Shown piece after piece: positions 11,235-23,299 of a stretch of DNA of 40,213 nt (position 1 is the first letter of the stretch; the number at the start of each line of letters is the position of its first letter). The notes beneath the pieces are model-generated. The model was not told the origin of the DNA and did not search any database. It saw only the letters and a list, made by a program, of their open reading frames with translations. The DNA is taken from positions 1 through 40,213 of the forward strand of contig WION01000477.1 in the NCBI GenBank assembly GCA_015039365.1. The letters are read 5' to 3'. Origin of the DNA: Amanita rubescens. Its lineage: Eukaryota > Basidiomycota > Agaricomycetes > Agaricales > Amanitaceae. Made by a program: the position numbers and the translations under genes.

Positions 11235-14200
11235 TCACCAGCCTGCGTAGTGGTAGTCGTTCGCTGCCCAACTCCGATTCCTTGCGAATGCCCTAGTATT
11301 AGACTCCTGTCCCGCTCCTCCTGCCGCAGCCGCAGGCACAGCACCTCCAGCATTCCCGTTGACGTTATGATTAGCTGTACCCTTTGCGCTCAAGTGGACG
11401 ACGTTTGGGGGCTCGTTTGTCGTTAGCGGTCTCAAACCGTTGATAACGTTTCCCTGCGCGCCGCCACCGGTACTGGCTGTCCGTCTGAAACCTAGAATAT
11501 TATTCTTGCTCACTCGCCTCTCCCAGAGAAGATTCCGCCTTAGACTTTCAGACATTTCAGTCTGCATCATGTGTAGTCTTGTTGTCCGCGGTGTCGTGGG
11601 TAGTGCAGTTAATGGTAGATTATAAGGATGAGACAACACTTGAGGTATAGGCGAAGGCGACGTATGCATCCTAACAGGCCCCGGAGGCGGTTGCAAGTGT
11701 GAATGGTGCCGTTGGTGATGTTGATGATGCTGCTGCTCATGCCGCTGCGCCCAAGCTGGCTCATCGTCAGTCGACGCGCGACGATTTGGGCGTATGCCAC
11801 GACGCTCCGCAAGCGCTCGCAGCTTCTCCTGCGCAACGCTCTTCGACAACTGAATCGCTCGCTCGTCCTCACTCTCGCTCTCCTCCTCCAACTCCGCATC
11901 TTGCGGACGTGCACGTGGCCTGTACCCACTGCTTGACCGTACATGTGGATGATGGCCCTGTTTGGAAACACCAGGCGAAGAGTTCAACACGCCATTCTCG
12001 CTAACACCAGCATTCGACCGCACGCTGCCTACAAGGACTTGTGATGCGATAGGCCCCGCCGCAGAGCTCTTGCTCGGTTTAAGACTCGGAGCTAGCGTCC
12101 CGGTTCCTGGTGCACCCGGATGCTGTTGCGGAGCAGAAACGTGCCTTCTAACTTCCGTCGGGGCAGTAGCGGCAGGGGGTGCAAGCGTGCCTTGCCCTTG
12201 TTCTTGACTGTTCCGGTGTGCAGGTTGATGTGGCTGGGTAGGCCGTTGTGCCTGGAATTGAGTCAGATTGGGCTGAGCAGGCCCTACAGCACCCGTCATC
12301 GTCAAGCCCGCATGCAGTCTGATGTGCCCCTGTCCACCCCTTATCTCGCCTGTACTGAGTCCACGCCGATAAGGGTGATTGGGAGGGAAGATCTGGGGAT
12401 CGGGGTTCATTAGCTGAGTCAGCAACCCAACGCTTGTCGTCCGTGCGAGATTATTGCTTGGAGGAATCTTGGCGAACATCTCCCGCTGTCGCTGAGCTTC
12501 CAAAGCGGCTTGCTCGATGGACTGCACATGAGCCTTTCCATGATTCACCGATTGACGTTTGGCGTTGCGAACAAGCTGACTAAGCTTTTCGATGTGATGC
12601 GCGTGAGGATGATGGGGTGGGTGATGGTGAGTGGGTAAATGTTCATGTCGATTGGCTTCATCGACATGAGCATGAGCTCCCGCTCTATGCTGCTGGGTTG
12701 GTGGCGGCGGTGGCGGCGGTGGTTGCGGTTGAGGATGAGGTTGTTGCGGTTGCATTTGAGCCTGTTGAAAACAATGTCATCCTATCCTGCTAGATGAATA
12801 TTTGAAAAAGATCATTTACCTTGGGACGCTGTGCATTGTTTCCGCCAGACTTGACTACCTCTGCCTCATCAGCACTCATATCCTCGCTAGACCACTCATC
12901 CGACTCTGTTTCATACTCGTCCGACTCGCTCGTCGCGAGGACGATTCGCCGCTGTTGTTGGGGCAAAAGCGCTTCCTCCTCCGGTATTATCTGCGTCTCC
13001 CCAACCACCATTTTGATGTCAGCCTCCTCTTCAACAACCTTCACCTCCTCTTCCTTAACTTTGCTCAGCATTACGGCAATCGCGACGGGAGCTACTGCTC
13101 CCGATACTTCTGATCCGCTCCCTACGCTCTTCGACCCTATTCCGCTTCCTTCATCCGAGTTGGAGCCGATGTTGAACGTCGGCCGCTTCAAAGTATCATC
13201 ATCATCGTCCTTCTCTTCGATCTTGTCTTTTGATTTCGACCTCTCCCTCTCCCTATCAGCTGCCCTGCGAGCACCAAGCCGGGCACCCACTCTTGTTGCA
13301 ACCGCGACCTTGCTTCTTGACCTCGTCGTGCCACCGGCAGAAGTAGTCCGCGTCATCGTTAGTGCACCCCCACCTAACCCTAACCCTGGACCATGGGTTT
13401 CGCGGCTACGACTCCGGCTTCCGCTCCTACTCTGGGTCCCACTCGAAGTCGTCGATGCGATGACAACGTTGCCAGTGCTATTTGCCCGCGATATCTTCTT
13501 CGTGCTAGAAGTAGGCTTCCCTCCTCCGCTGCTCTGACGACGTACAGGCTCACGAGGCCGAGGAGAACCCTTTCCAGATTTCTTCGAGGGAGACTCAATA
13601 GATGCCGTATCCTTGGTTGGTGACGAAAAGATGGACTTTGTTGGGCTAACCGTAACATCCTGCACGGCGGGCGACTCGCCGAAAATGTGCGCAATCACAG
13701 ACGGCGAGGACGGCACTAGCCTAAGGAAGTTGGATCGCTTTGACGTAACTGTCCCGATCTTGGTTTGAATGGTCAGCGGATGATGCAATTGTTCCCTGTC
13801 AATCGGATTCATCGTCGTCGTTTCATGCTGCGGAGGTACCAACGCCTCCTCGGTGAGTGCGGGGGAGGGTGGGACTTGGAGTTCCTCACGCTGCATCCGC
13901 GGAGCCCCGGCCTCAGCCACTGACGTTATAAGGGTATGGGCAACGTCGGCGGTAGATGTATCACCCTGAACAATTAAGCTTTGCTTGGATTCTAGCCCAC
14001 CCACGACGGGCAGAACGGGCGCCATGTGGAATAAGGGGGGTGGGATAAGGTGCTGGTTGCCGGAAGGAACCGTAACATGAACGCCGGTTGTAAGGATGAA
14101 CAGGGAGCTGGCGCTGGAAAGAACCGGGGTAGCAGGCGGTGTGGGGTGTGGAGTGGGATTCGGCGTTGGGTTCACGATGATCAAGCGCGGAGGTGGCTGT

Positions 14201-15215
14201 GTAAGACCAGGAGGCGTTATAAGAGTCGTATGGAGGAATGGAACTGGGTCCCGAAGGGAGGATTCAGGGGAGGCGTGAATAAGGTTTGAAGCGGCGATCA
14301 ATGGGGCTGGTGGGCTCGAGGTATCAACTATGGTCAAGGCTGGCACTTCCGAACCTGACGGATCTTGAGCTTCTAACAATTGCATCGGGCTTGAATCAAC
14401 GAGATCAGGTGACGTTGGTCCTTCTGGGAAGTTTTCATTTGACTGAGGGAGCGCGCGGTGCTTGTTATTGTCCGTGGATGAAGTAGGTAGCGATGAGCGT
14501 TTTGCGTCGACGTCCGATGGTGGCTGATCATACTTTAATGGACAAGTTTCTGAAGGGGGCATTGCAAAGGCTGTAGAAGCTTTGCGCCACGAGGAGACAG
14601 CACGTCTCAGCTCTTCTGGGGGCGGAAGGGATTGAGGTAATAAATCGCAAATAATCTTGCCTACTCCGGTACTGATAGGCTTCGCCTTCTTCATGAGGGA
14701 AACCGAAGACAGCCGGCGAGTAGCGGTTGGCCTGATTGAGGCTACACAAGTCAAGCGATCTGACGATAGCATAGCATATGTGGGTCTGATGAAGACGTTG
14801 AAGTCTCTAATACACACCTGTCATCTGCGGTGCCTGCACAGGTGCAAGACCGTTCGATTGAGAGGCAAGAGCAACCTCTTCCGGGGTAGGTGGCCTATAA
14901 GCGCGATCATCGGCCTCGATAAACCACTTCTCTGAATTGGAGTCGAGGGTGTACTCGTAGCGGTCCCCGGAAGATATCATCATCTCGCGATACCACAATC
15001 GCCAACACATATTTTCGAGCCTCCGTCCATCCCTGAGAGACTCTTTGCACTTGGTAAACACTTTCGATAAGAGCGTAGAAAAATTGGTGACCGCCTTCCG
15101 AAAGTAGAACGAGAGACTCACGGGTCCATAAACCTGGCAGGGCCTCGCCTCCGTCCAAGTCTCTCACTGCGTCCGCAGCGACTGAGAGGACGGGAGCAGG
15201 AAGAGCGACGAGCAT
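11235..15215 (-). CDS. large regulatory protein with AreA-type N-terminal motif (DUF1752/DUF3295-like)
   Basis: Exons on the minus strand: 15215-15122, 15060-14818, 14759-12820, 12761-11235. They total 3804 nt, exactly 1267 aa. Residues 28-58 (GLWTLFTKCKESLRDGRRLE, then CWRLWYRE) match the short motif near the N-terminus of AreA-like nitrogen regulators and many fungal proteins lacking a GATA finger. Near residue 1160, SESLRRNLLWERR and NNILGFRR match the C-terminal motif that usually accompanies it. No GATA zinc finger is visible. The middle is long, disordered and rich in Ser, Pro and Thr, with His/Gln/Pro-rich tracts, suggesting a phosphorylated scaffold. I infer a role in nutrient or nitrogen signalling. 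The start at 15215 is chosen because MLVALPAPVLSV directly precedes the motif. Introns are 58-61 bp. Confidence 0.85.
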
Positions 15216-15868
15216 GGGCAGCCAATGCCACTGGAGGAGATAAGGCTTTGTCAAAGGCCTGAATAAGACAAGATGAAAGACAACAAGGCAGGAGCAGTGT
15301 CGCCGTGCGGGGATGTCTGATTAAGGCTAAGATGAAACAAACAACAGGAAAATGAAGCGAATAGGACGGACCCTTGCGACTAAGAGTAACGAGAGCGTCG
15401 CTTCGGACGGATATTCCCCGTCGCTGTTGCGGACGTCGGGAAGAACTTGAAAGCTCAGGTGGAAAGCCGCGAGCCGAAAAACGCTTCCCTTACAAAATAA
15501 AAACAAATCGGCCCGAAGTCACAGATCACCAGGTGACAGATTATGTAATATTCCCGGCTCATATGACCGCCGCTTCGGCACTCCGGCATCCGGTCTGCGC
15601 CGCGGCGCCGCCTCGTGCCTGCGTTCACCTGACCGATGTCCGAATCGTGGAATTCCCATATAACAGGGTCCGCCGGGATACACAATGCCTTTAGTGGCGC
15701 CACTTCGCCTTTTCGGACTTGTTTCACCTTTTCACCTAGGGAGAACTCGGAAATATTTCTTTCCCCCGCACACAAGACGCCGCTCATCCCCGATTTCACG
15801 TGGTCCAGGGTAGGGCTAGAACTGACATCACAACAACGTACCACCTCTGCGACCCCTCGGGTAAGCGC

Positions 15869-15890
15869 TTATCATCATCATCATCATCAT
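15869..15890. repeat. trinucleotide microsatellite (TCA)n
   Basis: About seven perfect TCA units. Read on either strand it produces runs of Ser, His or Asp in artefactual frames. Confidence 0.9.
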
Positions 15891-16829
15891 CATACCAGCT
15901 GGCGACTCTATTCGCTGGCGCCCTCATCAGACCGCAGCAGTTGCAGAAATATAGCAACTTCTGTGGCGCGTTGTCAAGCTTCAAGACGGGATCATCATAC
16001 TGTCGTAATCGAGCCCGTAGCTCCTGTTTCGCCACCCGCTATACATGCAAAAGGTACCGCGCGTGGAACCCCAGCATTTGACAGTTGTTCACTTCCCGGG
16101 ATACTGGCGTGTTCAAACGTCAACACTTTGTATCAACTGTCATTTGACATTCCTATCAACAGCCTATGATCACAATAATCACAGTGTCCCTAGGTAGGAA
16201 AGACGCTGGAATTTTTTATGGCGTCATATCATCTTTAAGTTTACCCCACATTCACAATTTACCCCACCTCCACGGCGTGCTTCTTCGGCTCTTAGTTTCG
16301 ATCTAAAGATTGATGTCAGTGATGAATACATATGGTGGCATGCCGTCACGATTCACGAATATGAGTCTTTGACCCTATAAACGTCAGCCCCTTTACGGTC
16401 TCGCATGGACATTAAGGCGCACGTTGACCACTAAACACCTAAATACGGTCAAGCACGGGCAAGTTGCGTTACACGTTTACACCCCAAACCATTTCGCTTG
16501 AGTTGTACCCTAGCGCTAACTTGTTTAGCATTTCAAACAACTGGCCAGCCAGACTCTGCACTTGGCACCCAACGAGTTTCAACATAAGTCTGAGCCTTTC
16601 CCTTAAACATACTACGGAAAAGGCAACACCCGATCTTTTCGTGCCAAGAACCATTAACACGAGGACTGGCACAAAGTGGCACACGACACCTTAAATTTCT
16701 ACGAAAGGAATCCCACGATGTGTCAACAGCAACCATATTGCCGCGGAGAAGTTTTCCTTATGTCATGTGCATAGGCGTTGGGGTGGCACTAATTTAGGGA
16801 GAACAGGTCGCGTGCGTGCTGGGGATAGG

Positions 16830-16985
16830 CTGGCTTTGTTCTATATAAGTCCCAAGCCTCTCGGCGCTACCACAAGCTTAAGGCACGCAGCTAGATGTTT
16901 AGGCCGACGTGGTAATTAACCACCGCAACGTCCAACAAACCAAGCTTGCTACAACACCCAAAATTGCAATCGTCTACTCTCCCTC
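16830..16985 (+). repeat. relic of the reductase promoter/leader
   Basis: The stretch with AAGCTTAAGGCACGCAGCT through AGCTTGCTACAACACCCAAA aligns by eye to 21115-21210 upstream of the intact reductase, including a TATATAA element near 16842. Coding sequence does not obviously follow it. This suggests that duplicated reductase DNA once extended this far left, or that the leader was copied separately. Confidence 0.55.
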
Positions 16986-17862
16986 TAACAAACGGAATGC
17001 CTTTCGGCGGTCCCTTTCCGAGATGGTCCTTGAGGAGGAGGTTGGAAACACGAGCCAAACATCAACGAGGACAACCTTGTGACCGTCCCTGAGAAACCTG
17101 CTCAACAGTTTCAACGCCGGGCGGAAGAGATCCATTTGGGTTCTTCGAATTTGGTACACGTGATAGTTTCCGAGAACTCCTCCATTTTCAAGGCTGTAGG
17201 CGAGACGGAGATAGGTTGGTGTGTTCGAGTGCCAGCACCTTTTGTAGCCTGCCGCTGCGTGTAAAATGTTAGCCAAATCCACAGCGCTGATTTCTTCGTG
17301 CTTCTGTCATTAAGTAAGAACGTAACCTTTTACACGTTTGAGAATTACCACTTTCTTAATAGCGTCGACATCCATTCAACAACCAATCAGTCGGATCGCG
17401 TCAAAAGCTCGTGTTTTCGGTGTTAGGGCGGAAAACACTTTTCGCGCTGTCACATGCGCGGTCAAAGTGGGGGCGCCCCGTGAAAAGGAGCTTACTGTTT
17501 TCCCGTCAATGGAGCTGATCCAGAGGGAGCTCGGGCACGGTCGCCTTCGCGATAACTTTGACTCGGACTCGATCATTTCAGAGATCAGTCATGCTGGAGC
17601 CTCGACGAACTCTTTGGGCGCGAGTCACTTTCGACCTGAAACATGGGCGGTGATTCACCGGCTCGTGATGATAGAGACTGAGTCAATCCTTACCATTGCT
17701 AAGATAAACTTCACCTTTTGGGCGCCGTTGTCTATCCACAGTAGGTCACGGGCTAGATTGCATGAATAAATGAGGCGCAAATGAAATATCGCCCTCTCCC
17801 ATGACATGCATGAGTTATGAGCGCTTGAACGATTGATATTGATATTGAGGATTGAACTGAGG

Positions 17863-19245
17863 ATGACGCGAATGGCTGGCATGTTGGAGCCTGGTGGCTG
17901 TGCTCGGCTACTAGGTCGCCGTATCCGACCAGCACTCCCTTCCGCCACCAGGCGTTCATCCCGCCTTGCAATTGTAAAATCTGGTAGTACCTCCAAAAAC
18001 TCACCCAAAAAATCCAAACCATCCAGCCACCCACTTGCCAAGAAAGGCGGTTCTCAACCTCCCTCCAGGCCGACACAGGGCCAACGCACCGGAATGTTAT
18101 ACCTCCGAGTTAGTAGGGCAGACTTATATCGATTCCCTGCTCCGACGGCAGTTCAACCCAATCCTGACCCATTACAACCTCTTCCTGGCACAACCGGCCA
18201 TCTGAACGCGATCATCGCGAGTCTTGCAGACCTGCATCCATTCTCAGGCGACACTGCAGACTGGCTCATTCGGGTGGCACGGCTCGTATTTGAGCCACTC
18301 GGAACGGGCACCCTACATACATTCACGACGGATACACTCCAATCGTGGTTGAATAGAGATATGGATCTATCGTGGGTGAAGGTGGAGCCCGGTGAGCAGT
18401 TGAGGGCGACTATATATGAATTTCGCCCAAATAATACTCCTATCTTGCTCTCCAAAATGAGTCTTCGTCAAGTGAGGTCCGTGACGACTCCAAACACATC
18501 GAGATCACAAGCTATAGCATTCCGCGACGCACTGAATGCGCGTGACGGTGCATGCATTATATCACAACAAACAAATCATCCCGCGCTTATTGGATCTCAT
18601 TTGGCTCCGAGGCGCCTTGGTGATGCTGGTGTCCAATCCGTGATCCAACGCTTCGTTGATTTGCATGCTGCGCCAGTGAACAAATATGATCCTATCATAG
18701 GCATTCTCCTCTTCAGGTCCTTGGACTCGTATGTGAACCTCTATCAGCTGGGATTCTGGACCTGTGGACCCGTAAGTCTCTTTCAATTCATTTGATCTCT
18801 ATCACGTTTCGTGCTGGGATGGCAGGACCAATATGTCATCCACAATTTCAATGGGCCTCTGAACATTTTGGGGGCTCATCCGGGACCACTAATCCCGAAT
18901 ATCCCAATGTTACATGATCATGAGATCGCACTCACTGCCCACGACGCGTCACCCCTTCCTCCGGTTGGTGTATTTAACTGGCACTACCTCCAGTGTGTCC
19001 TCAAAAAATTTGCTACCGATGAATATAAGCAAATCGAAAACATTTACCATTTCATCTTGCCATTCCGCACAGAAGACAATGATGACGAGAGTGACTTTGA
19101 CTTTGACGACGAAAGAAATATTGCAAACCCTCCTTATCCTTCTTACCCCATCGAGCTTGCTGAGGCGAGAATGCGACAGCATTCGGAGGATGCAGAGCGC
19201 AATCACGCCATTGTGGAATGGAACTCTAGGGTCGCTATCAGTTAA
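17863..19245 (+). CDS. degenerate HNH-like fungal protein
   Basis: Two exons, 17863-18771 and 18826-19245, total 1329 nt (442 aa). The 54-bp intron has a GTAAGT donor. The N-terminus is basic and Ser/Pro-rich. The central FRDALNARDGACIIS, then IGSHLAPRRLGD and ILLFRSLDSYVNLYQLGFW, follow the layout of the fungal HNH domain (PF13391-like). The second and third catalytic positions (Asn, His) seem replaced, with Ile/Gly and Asp where family members have N and H. The C-terminal PPVGVFNWHYLQCVLKKF is typical of this lineage-specific group. It is probably not an active nuclease; function is unknown. In-frame ATGs exist at 17863, 17872 and 17881. An in-frame basic segment at 19324-19487 could be a further exon if 19241-19323 were spliced out. 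Confidence 0.72.
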
Positions 19246-19678
19246 GGTCTGTAACATATTCCAGTTGGGATTGTCCGTCTCGTATTTCTGTAAGTTACCT
19301 TGTTCTCTTGTTCTTCACGATAGCGCACCTGAGGCAACTAGCTAGACGCGATCGAGTATCAAAAAGCAAACGGAATTTAACTAGGATCATTGCGCGATTG
19401 TCAAATCAATATAATCACCGACGGGATAATGCAAGAGACGCCTTCTTTCCACAGGAGAACATTATATGTAAGCATGCGGACGCCTAGTTAAGTGACCAAT
19501 GAGAAGCGTGGGAGGGGCTCTTAGTTATTTGTATATACTGATGATGATCTATGACCAGCTCTTATCGGAAGCCCGTGAAGGGATAACTTGAACTATTAAA
19601 GTAAGGCTGAAGCTCGTTTCACTTCAATTGTCCTCGGAATTCTCAGACAAACGGCAGTGTCACTATTTTTGTAGTGCA
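19246..19678. other. intergenic, HNH-like gene to reductase pseudogene
   Basis: No separate gene is seen. 19324-19487 is an open basic stretch that may be an alternative last exon of the upstream HNH-like gene. The remainder probably includes the decayed promoter of the reductase pseudogene. Confidence 0.45.
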
Positions 19679-20874
19679 ACAGCACTGCATACGCAGAAAC
19701 TGCGCTTCGCGCTAAAGGTCCGTTTACCGTCGAGACCATCGACTCTCCAAAACCCCCCTTCCAGGCGAAATCCTAGTCAAAGTTCAAGCAACGTCTTTGA
19801 ACTCGGTTGAGTGGAAGATTCAAAAATATGCAATTGCCGTCAATCAAAATCCTGCTGTTATTGTGCCACAAACCCCGCAGGTGACGTCGAGCCTGAGCTC
19901 AGCAACGACCTGACGGGCGTATCCGTCGGAGATAGAGTGTAAGTTGGTGCTGTACAGCTGTACCTGCGCGCGTCCGATCATATAGAGTCTTCCAAGCAGT
20001 TTTGGAACCCGGAAATAAAACGGCTGCGCCTCAGCAACAGTACGTTATCTCGAAAGCGGAAACAGCGTGGCCAAGGTACGTAGAACACCGCATTCTTGTT
20101 CTCCTATCTTGTTGATGGCGTGAACCGTGACTTAGATCCCAGCTAACTGTACGTACGATGATGTCTCTACATTCCCTTAAGCAGGTGGAGTGGCGTATCT
20201 CGGGTTGTTTGCCCCGCACCCCCACGGCATGGGCATTCAGAACCCCCCGCGGAACCGAAGCGAGAAATGGGCGCCACAATAGTCATCATGAGCGTTTCCA
20301 ACGCCGTGGTGCATAGTTCTTTTATCGCAAGAACATTCAACTCACCATCTATGGAGCTGTCCAATTCGCCAAACTCGCAGGTTTCTTCAAAGTCACCGCG
20401 ACCAGCTCCATCAAGACACTTACGACCTCAAATTGACGGGCGCAACACACGTCATCGATAGCAGCTTCCCGTCCCTGCTATTTCTGCCCAGGTTTCAGAA
20501 ATTACGGGAGGCCTGCCGATGACGTTCGACTTTGCAAACGCTATCTCTGAACCAGATATGCAGCAGAACATCTCACGACCTGCTCTCACCATCAAGCGGG
20601 ATCTCGCGATCGTTCTTTCGGAATCGGTCAAGGAAAAAGACTCCTGGGAAACCAGTGACGATGGTTAACACCAAAGTCTTGAGGTAAATAGCGAAGAGCT
20701 GCCGTTGGTCTCAGCTTGCACGAGGGTGCTATCAAGGTCATTCGCCACATGCAAACGTTGATGCTTGTTGATAACCTCTTGGATGTCGCGGTTCGGCCGG
20801 AAGTGTTAGAACGAATGGAAAAGGACCTCATTTCTCACCTCAAGCTTGTCGCGCGTCCGCACGAGGCGTCGTGA
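19679..20874 (+). pseudogene. decayed copy of the medium-chain reductase gene
   Basis: This stretch aligns along its whole length with the intact gene at 21283-22560. It includes exon blocks, intron positions and the final RPHE codons before the stop at 20872. It lacks a start codon: the ATG of the intact gene is replaced near 19679. It has small indels that break frame in several exons, for example a 2-base insertion in the first exon near the PPRPGEI-equivalent region. The donor after GDRV is still visible near 19938. The copy is upstream in tandem. Decay is advanced, so the duplication is not recent. Confidence 0.9.
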
Positions 20875-21282
20875 AACAAACGATTTGGTAAATGGGTTTC
20901 TCGATCCATGATTTTTGTGTTTTAGGTGACTATTGCTTCGTTTTGTTTGTAACGGGTTCATCGGATAGGCTTGCTCTTGGTGCACGACAATGTGCGTAAA
21001 GTTGGATGAACGCATCCATGGCTGTTGTCGCAGCAATAAGTCACATCAGTCAGTTGAGTCTGATTCCCCGCGATCCCAGAGCTGGTTTTGCACACGATGG
21101 CAGCCTGGTCGGCCTACAAGTTTAAGGCATGCGCTGGATGTGTAGGCAGAGCTGACATGTAACTGAGCGCTACAATGTTCAAGAGAGCTTGCTACACTCA
21201 AATTTGCAATTGACTGTGTCCAATGATGTAATGGGTTTCATCATATCCCAGACCCAACGATCGACACCTTTCTCAAAGCGCG
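20875..21282. promoter_or_regulatory. promoter region of the intact reductase
   Basis: About 400 bp between the pseudogene and the ATG at 21283. The left half resembles the 3' flank of the intact gene (22561-22680), as expected for a tandem duplication. The right half (21115-21210) is shared with 16865-16985. No clear TATA box is seen. Confidence 0.5.
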
Positions 21283-22560
21283 ATGGCACCGCGTACCCAA
21301 AAAGCTCTTTTGCTCAAGTCTGCCAAAGGGCCATTCACGGTCGAGACCATCGACACTCCAAGACCCGGCCCTGGCGAAATCCTAGTCAAAGTTCAAGCAA
21401 CGTCTTTAAACCCGGTCGACTGGAAAATTCAAAAATATGGATCTATTGTCAACAAATATCCAGCTGTTGTTGGCATAGACCCTGCAGGTGACGTTGAGGA
21501 ACTGGGCGAAGGCGTAATGGGGGTATCCACTGGAGATAGAGTGTAAGTATGGCTTTGCAGCTGTGCTTAATTTCGCTCATTTGTATGCGTGTGATATAGA
21601 TTCTTCCAAGCAGTTTTGGAACCTGGAAATAGAAAGGCTGCGCATCAGCAGTACGTCATCGCGAAAGCGGAAACAGTGGCTAAGGTACGCGGACACTATA
21701 TTCTCTTCTCCCTTTTGTTAATGGCGTGCATCGCGACTTAGATTCCAGCCAACTATACGTACGAGGATGTTGCTACGTTCCCTTGCGCAGGCGGAGCTGC
21801 ATATCTTGGGTTGTGTGCGGCGAACCCATACGGCATGGGTATCCCGAACCCCCTCGCGGAGCGGACTCGGATGCAAGAAATGGGCGATACAATCGTCATC
21901 ATCGGGGGTTCCAGCTCCGTCGGACAATACGGTACCTTCCTCTTATCGTAAATGCATTCAACTCACCAACCATCAACCAGTAATCCAGTTCTCCAAACTC
22001 GCAGGTTTCTCAAACATCATCACAACGAGTTCCATTAAACACATCCACGCCCTCAAATCGATTGGCGCAACACACGTCATCGACCGCAGCCTCCGCTTTC
22101 CAGCTATTTCTGCTGAGATATCGGAAATCACGGGAGGCCTACCCATCACGTTCGTCTTTGACGCTATTTCTGAACCAAATACGCAGCAGATGGCGTACGA
22201 CCTGCTCGCACCATCAGACGGGCAGCTCGTGACGGTCCTTCCGGAAGCGGTCAAGGAGAAGACTCCAGGGAAGACGATAAATACAATTCATGTTTTAGTC
22301 TTGAGGGAGGATCCGGAAAATAGCAAGGAGCTGCTGTTGTTATATAGGAAGATCAGCAGTCTTTTGCACGAGGGTGCTATCAAGGTACGTCTTTTGACGT
22401 TACCAGTGTGTTGCGCGGACTTTGATATGCCTGTCGATAGCCTATTCGATATGAAGTTCTGCCCAATGGTTTGGCAGGCATACCGGATGGACTGGAACGA
22501 ATGGAAAAGGGTCTCATTTCCCGCCTAAAACTTGTTGCCCGTCCGCACGAGCTGCCATGA
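21283..22560 (+). CDS. zinc-binding-type alcohol dehydrogenase / enoyl reductase (MDR superfamily)
   Basis: Exons: 21283-21542, 21600-21684, 21742-21931, 21981-22384, 22441-22560. They sum to 1059 nt, giving 352 aa, the normal length for this family. The N-terminal GroES-like half includes PRPGPGEILVKVQATSLNPVDWK and GVDPAG-like GIDPAGD. The Rossmann half carries the nucleotide-binding motif IIGGSSSVGQY at about 166-176, split by an intron. The C-terminus RLKLVARPHELP is typical of fungal ToxD-like or trans-enoyl-reductase-like proteins. Such proteins use NADPH to reduce C=C or C=O bonds, often in secondary metabolism, but no metabolite cluster is seen here, so the substrate is unknown. It is the surviving copy of a tandem pair. 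Introns are 49-57 bp. Confidence 0.95.
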
Positions 22561-23299
22561 AATAACGCTGCAGTGTTATTTCGTATGATCTATGATCTTT
22601 GTATTTTAGGGGTCCATTTTATTTGTATGGATAAGCTTGCTAATTTCCTACGTCTCCTTCCATTCTATCAGGCCGGTGCTCGTACATATATACGCTCCGA
22701 TGATAATGAGGCTAACTTCGATGATTTGTCGGATGCTAATGTATGTTTTCTATCAACGCATCTCTCGTATTGAATATAATGTCGACATCGACATTTTTCT
22801 GATACCGCCAGGCTAGATCCTTGTCTGAACCTGTCGTCGTCCTACCAAGATAGCTTTGTAAATAACCTAAAGCAACTAATTCAACACTCGTTCATGTCCG
22901 TTTCACCTGAAAGGCTATTCTGATCATGGTTTCGACGTGAATAAAATAAAGTCATTATTTACAGCTGCGTTCAACATCATTGCTACAAAAATGTATTTTA
23001 GTACCAGGGTAGAGAGGCCTCCATACGCCCAAGACCAATTTCAATAAAATGGTGGTGCGTACATAATTTGCGGTAACTGCCGGGACAGCAGCATCAGCCG
23101 CCCATATTGCGCATTACGATATAGTATAATGGAGAGGATAGATTTAACAGAGTGGGATGTCCCACCAGTCGCCGGTGGAATTAACTAGGTACCCATTGCC
23201 TTGTGGTCAAGTCTTAGCGGGTCGGACGCCAGTAATCTGTATTGAAATTGCGACAACCGCACTAGGTATATACGCCTACATACACAAGTGACAATCACA
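22561..23299. other. intergenic between reductase and HET-like gene
   Basis: Convergent 3' ends of the reductase (+) and the HET-like gene (-). No gene is seen. AATAAA-like elements occur near 22943 and 23044. Confidence 0.55.

Larger units (their letters stand above)
15216..17862. other. 2.6-kb region without a confident gene
   Basis: Contains the upstream region of the AreA-type gene, a (TCA)n microsatellite near 15869-15890, an E-box-like CACGTG near 15797 and a relic of the reductase promoter near 16830-16985. Several open frames of 60-180 codons exist on both strands (for example 15636-16169 + and 16974-17282 -). They overlap one another, some lack an ATG, and none resembles a known family. 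Confidence 0.45.

Noticed and set aside
12821..13537. Ser-rich plus-strand frame inside the AreA-type gene
   Set aside because: It is a shadow of the minus-strand disordered region; the minus-strand gene has intact exons and matching motifs.
15636..16169. 177-codon frame with a seven-His run
   Set aside because: The His run is only the TCA microsatellite read in one frame; overlapping frames give Ser or Asp runs and none has a recognisable domain.
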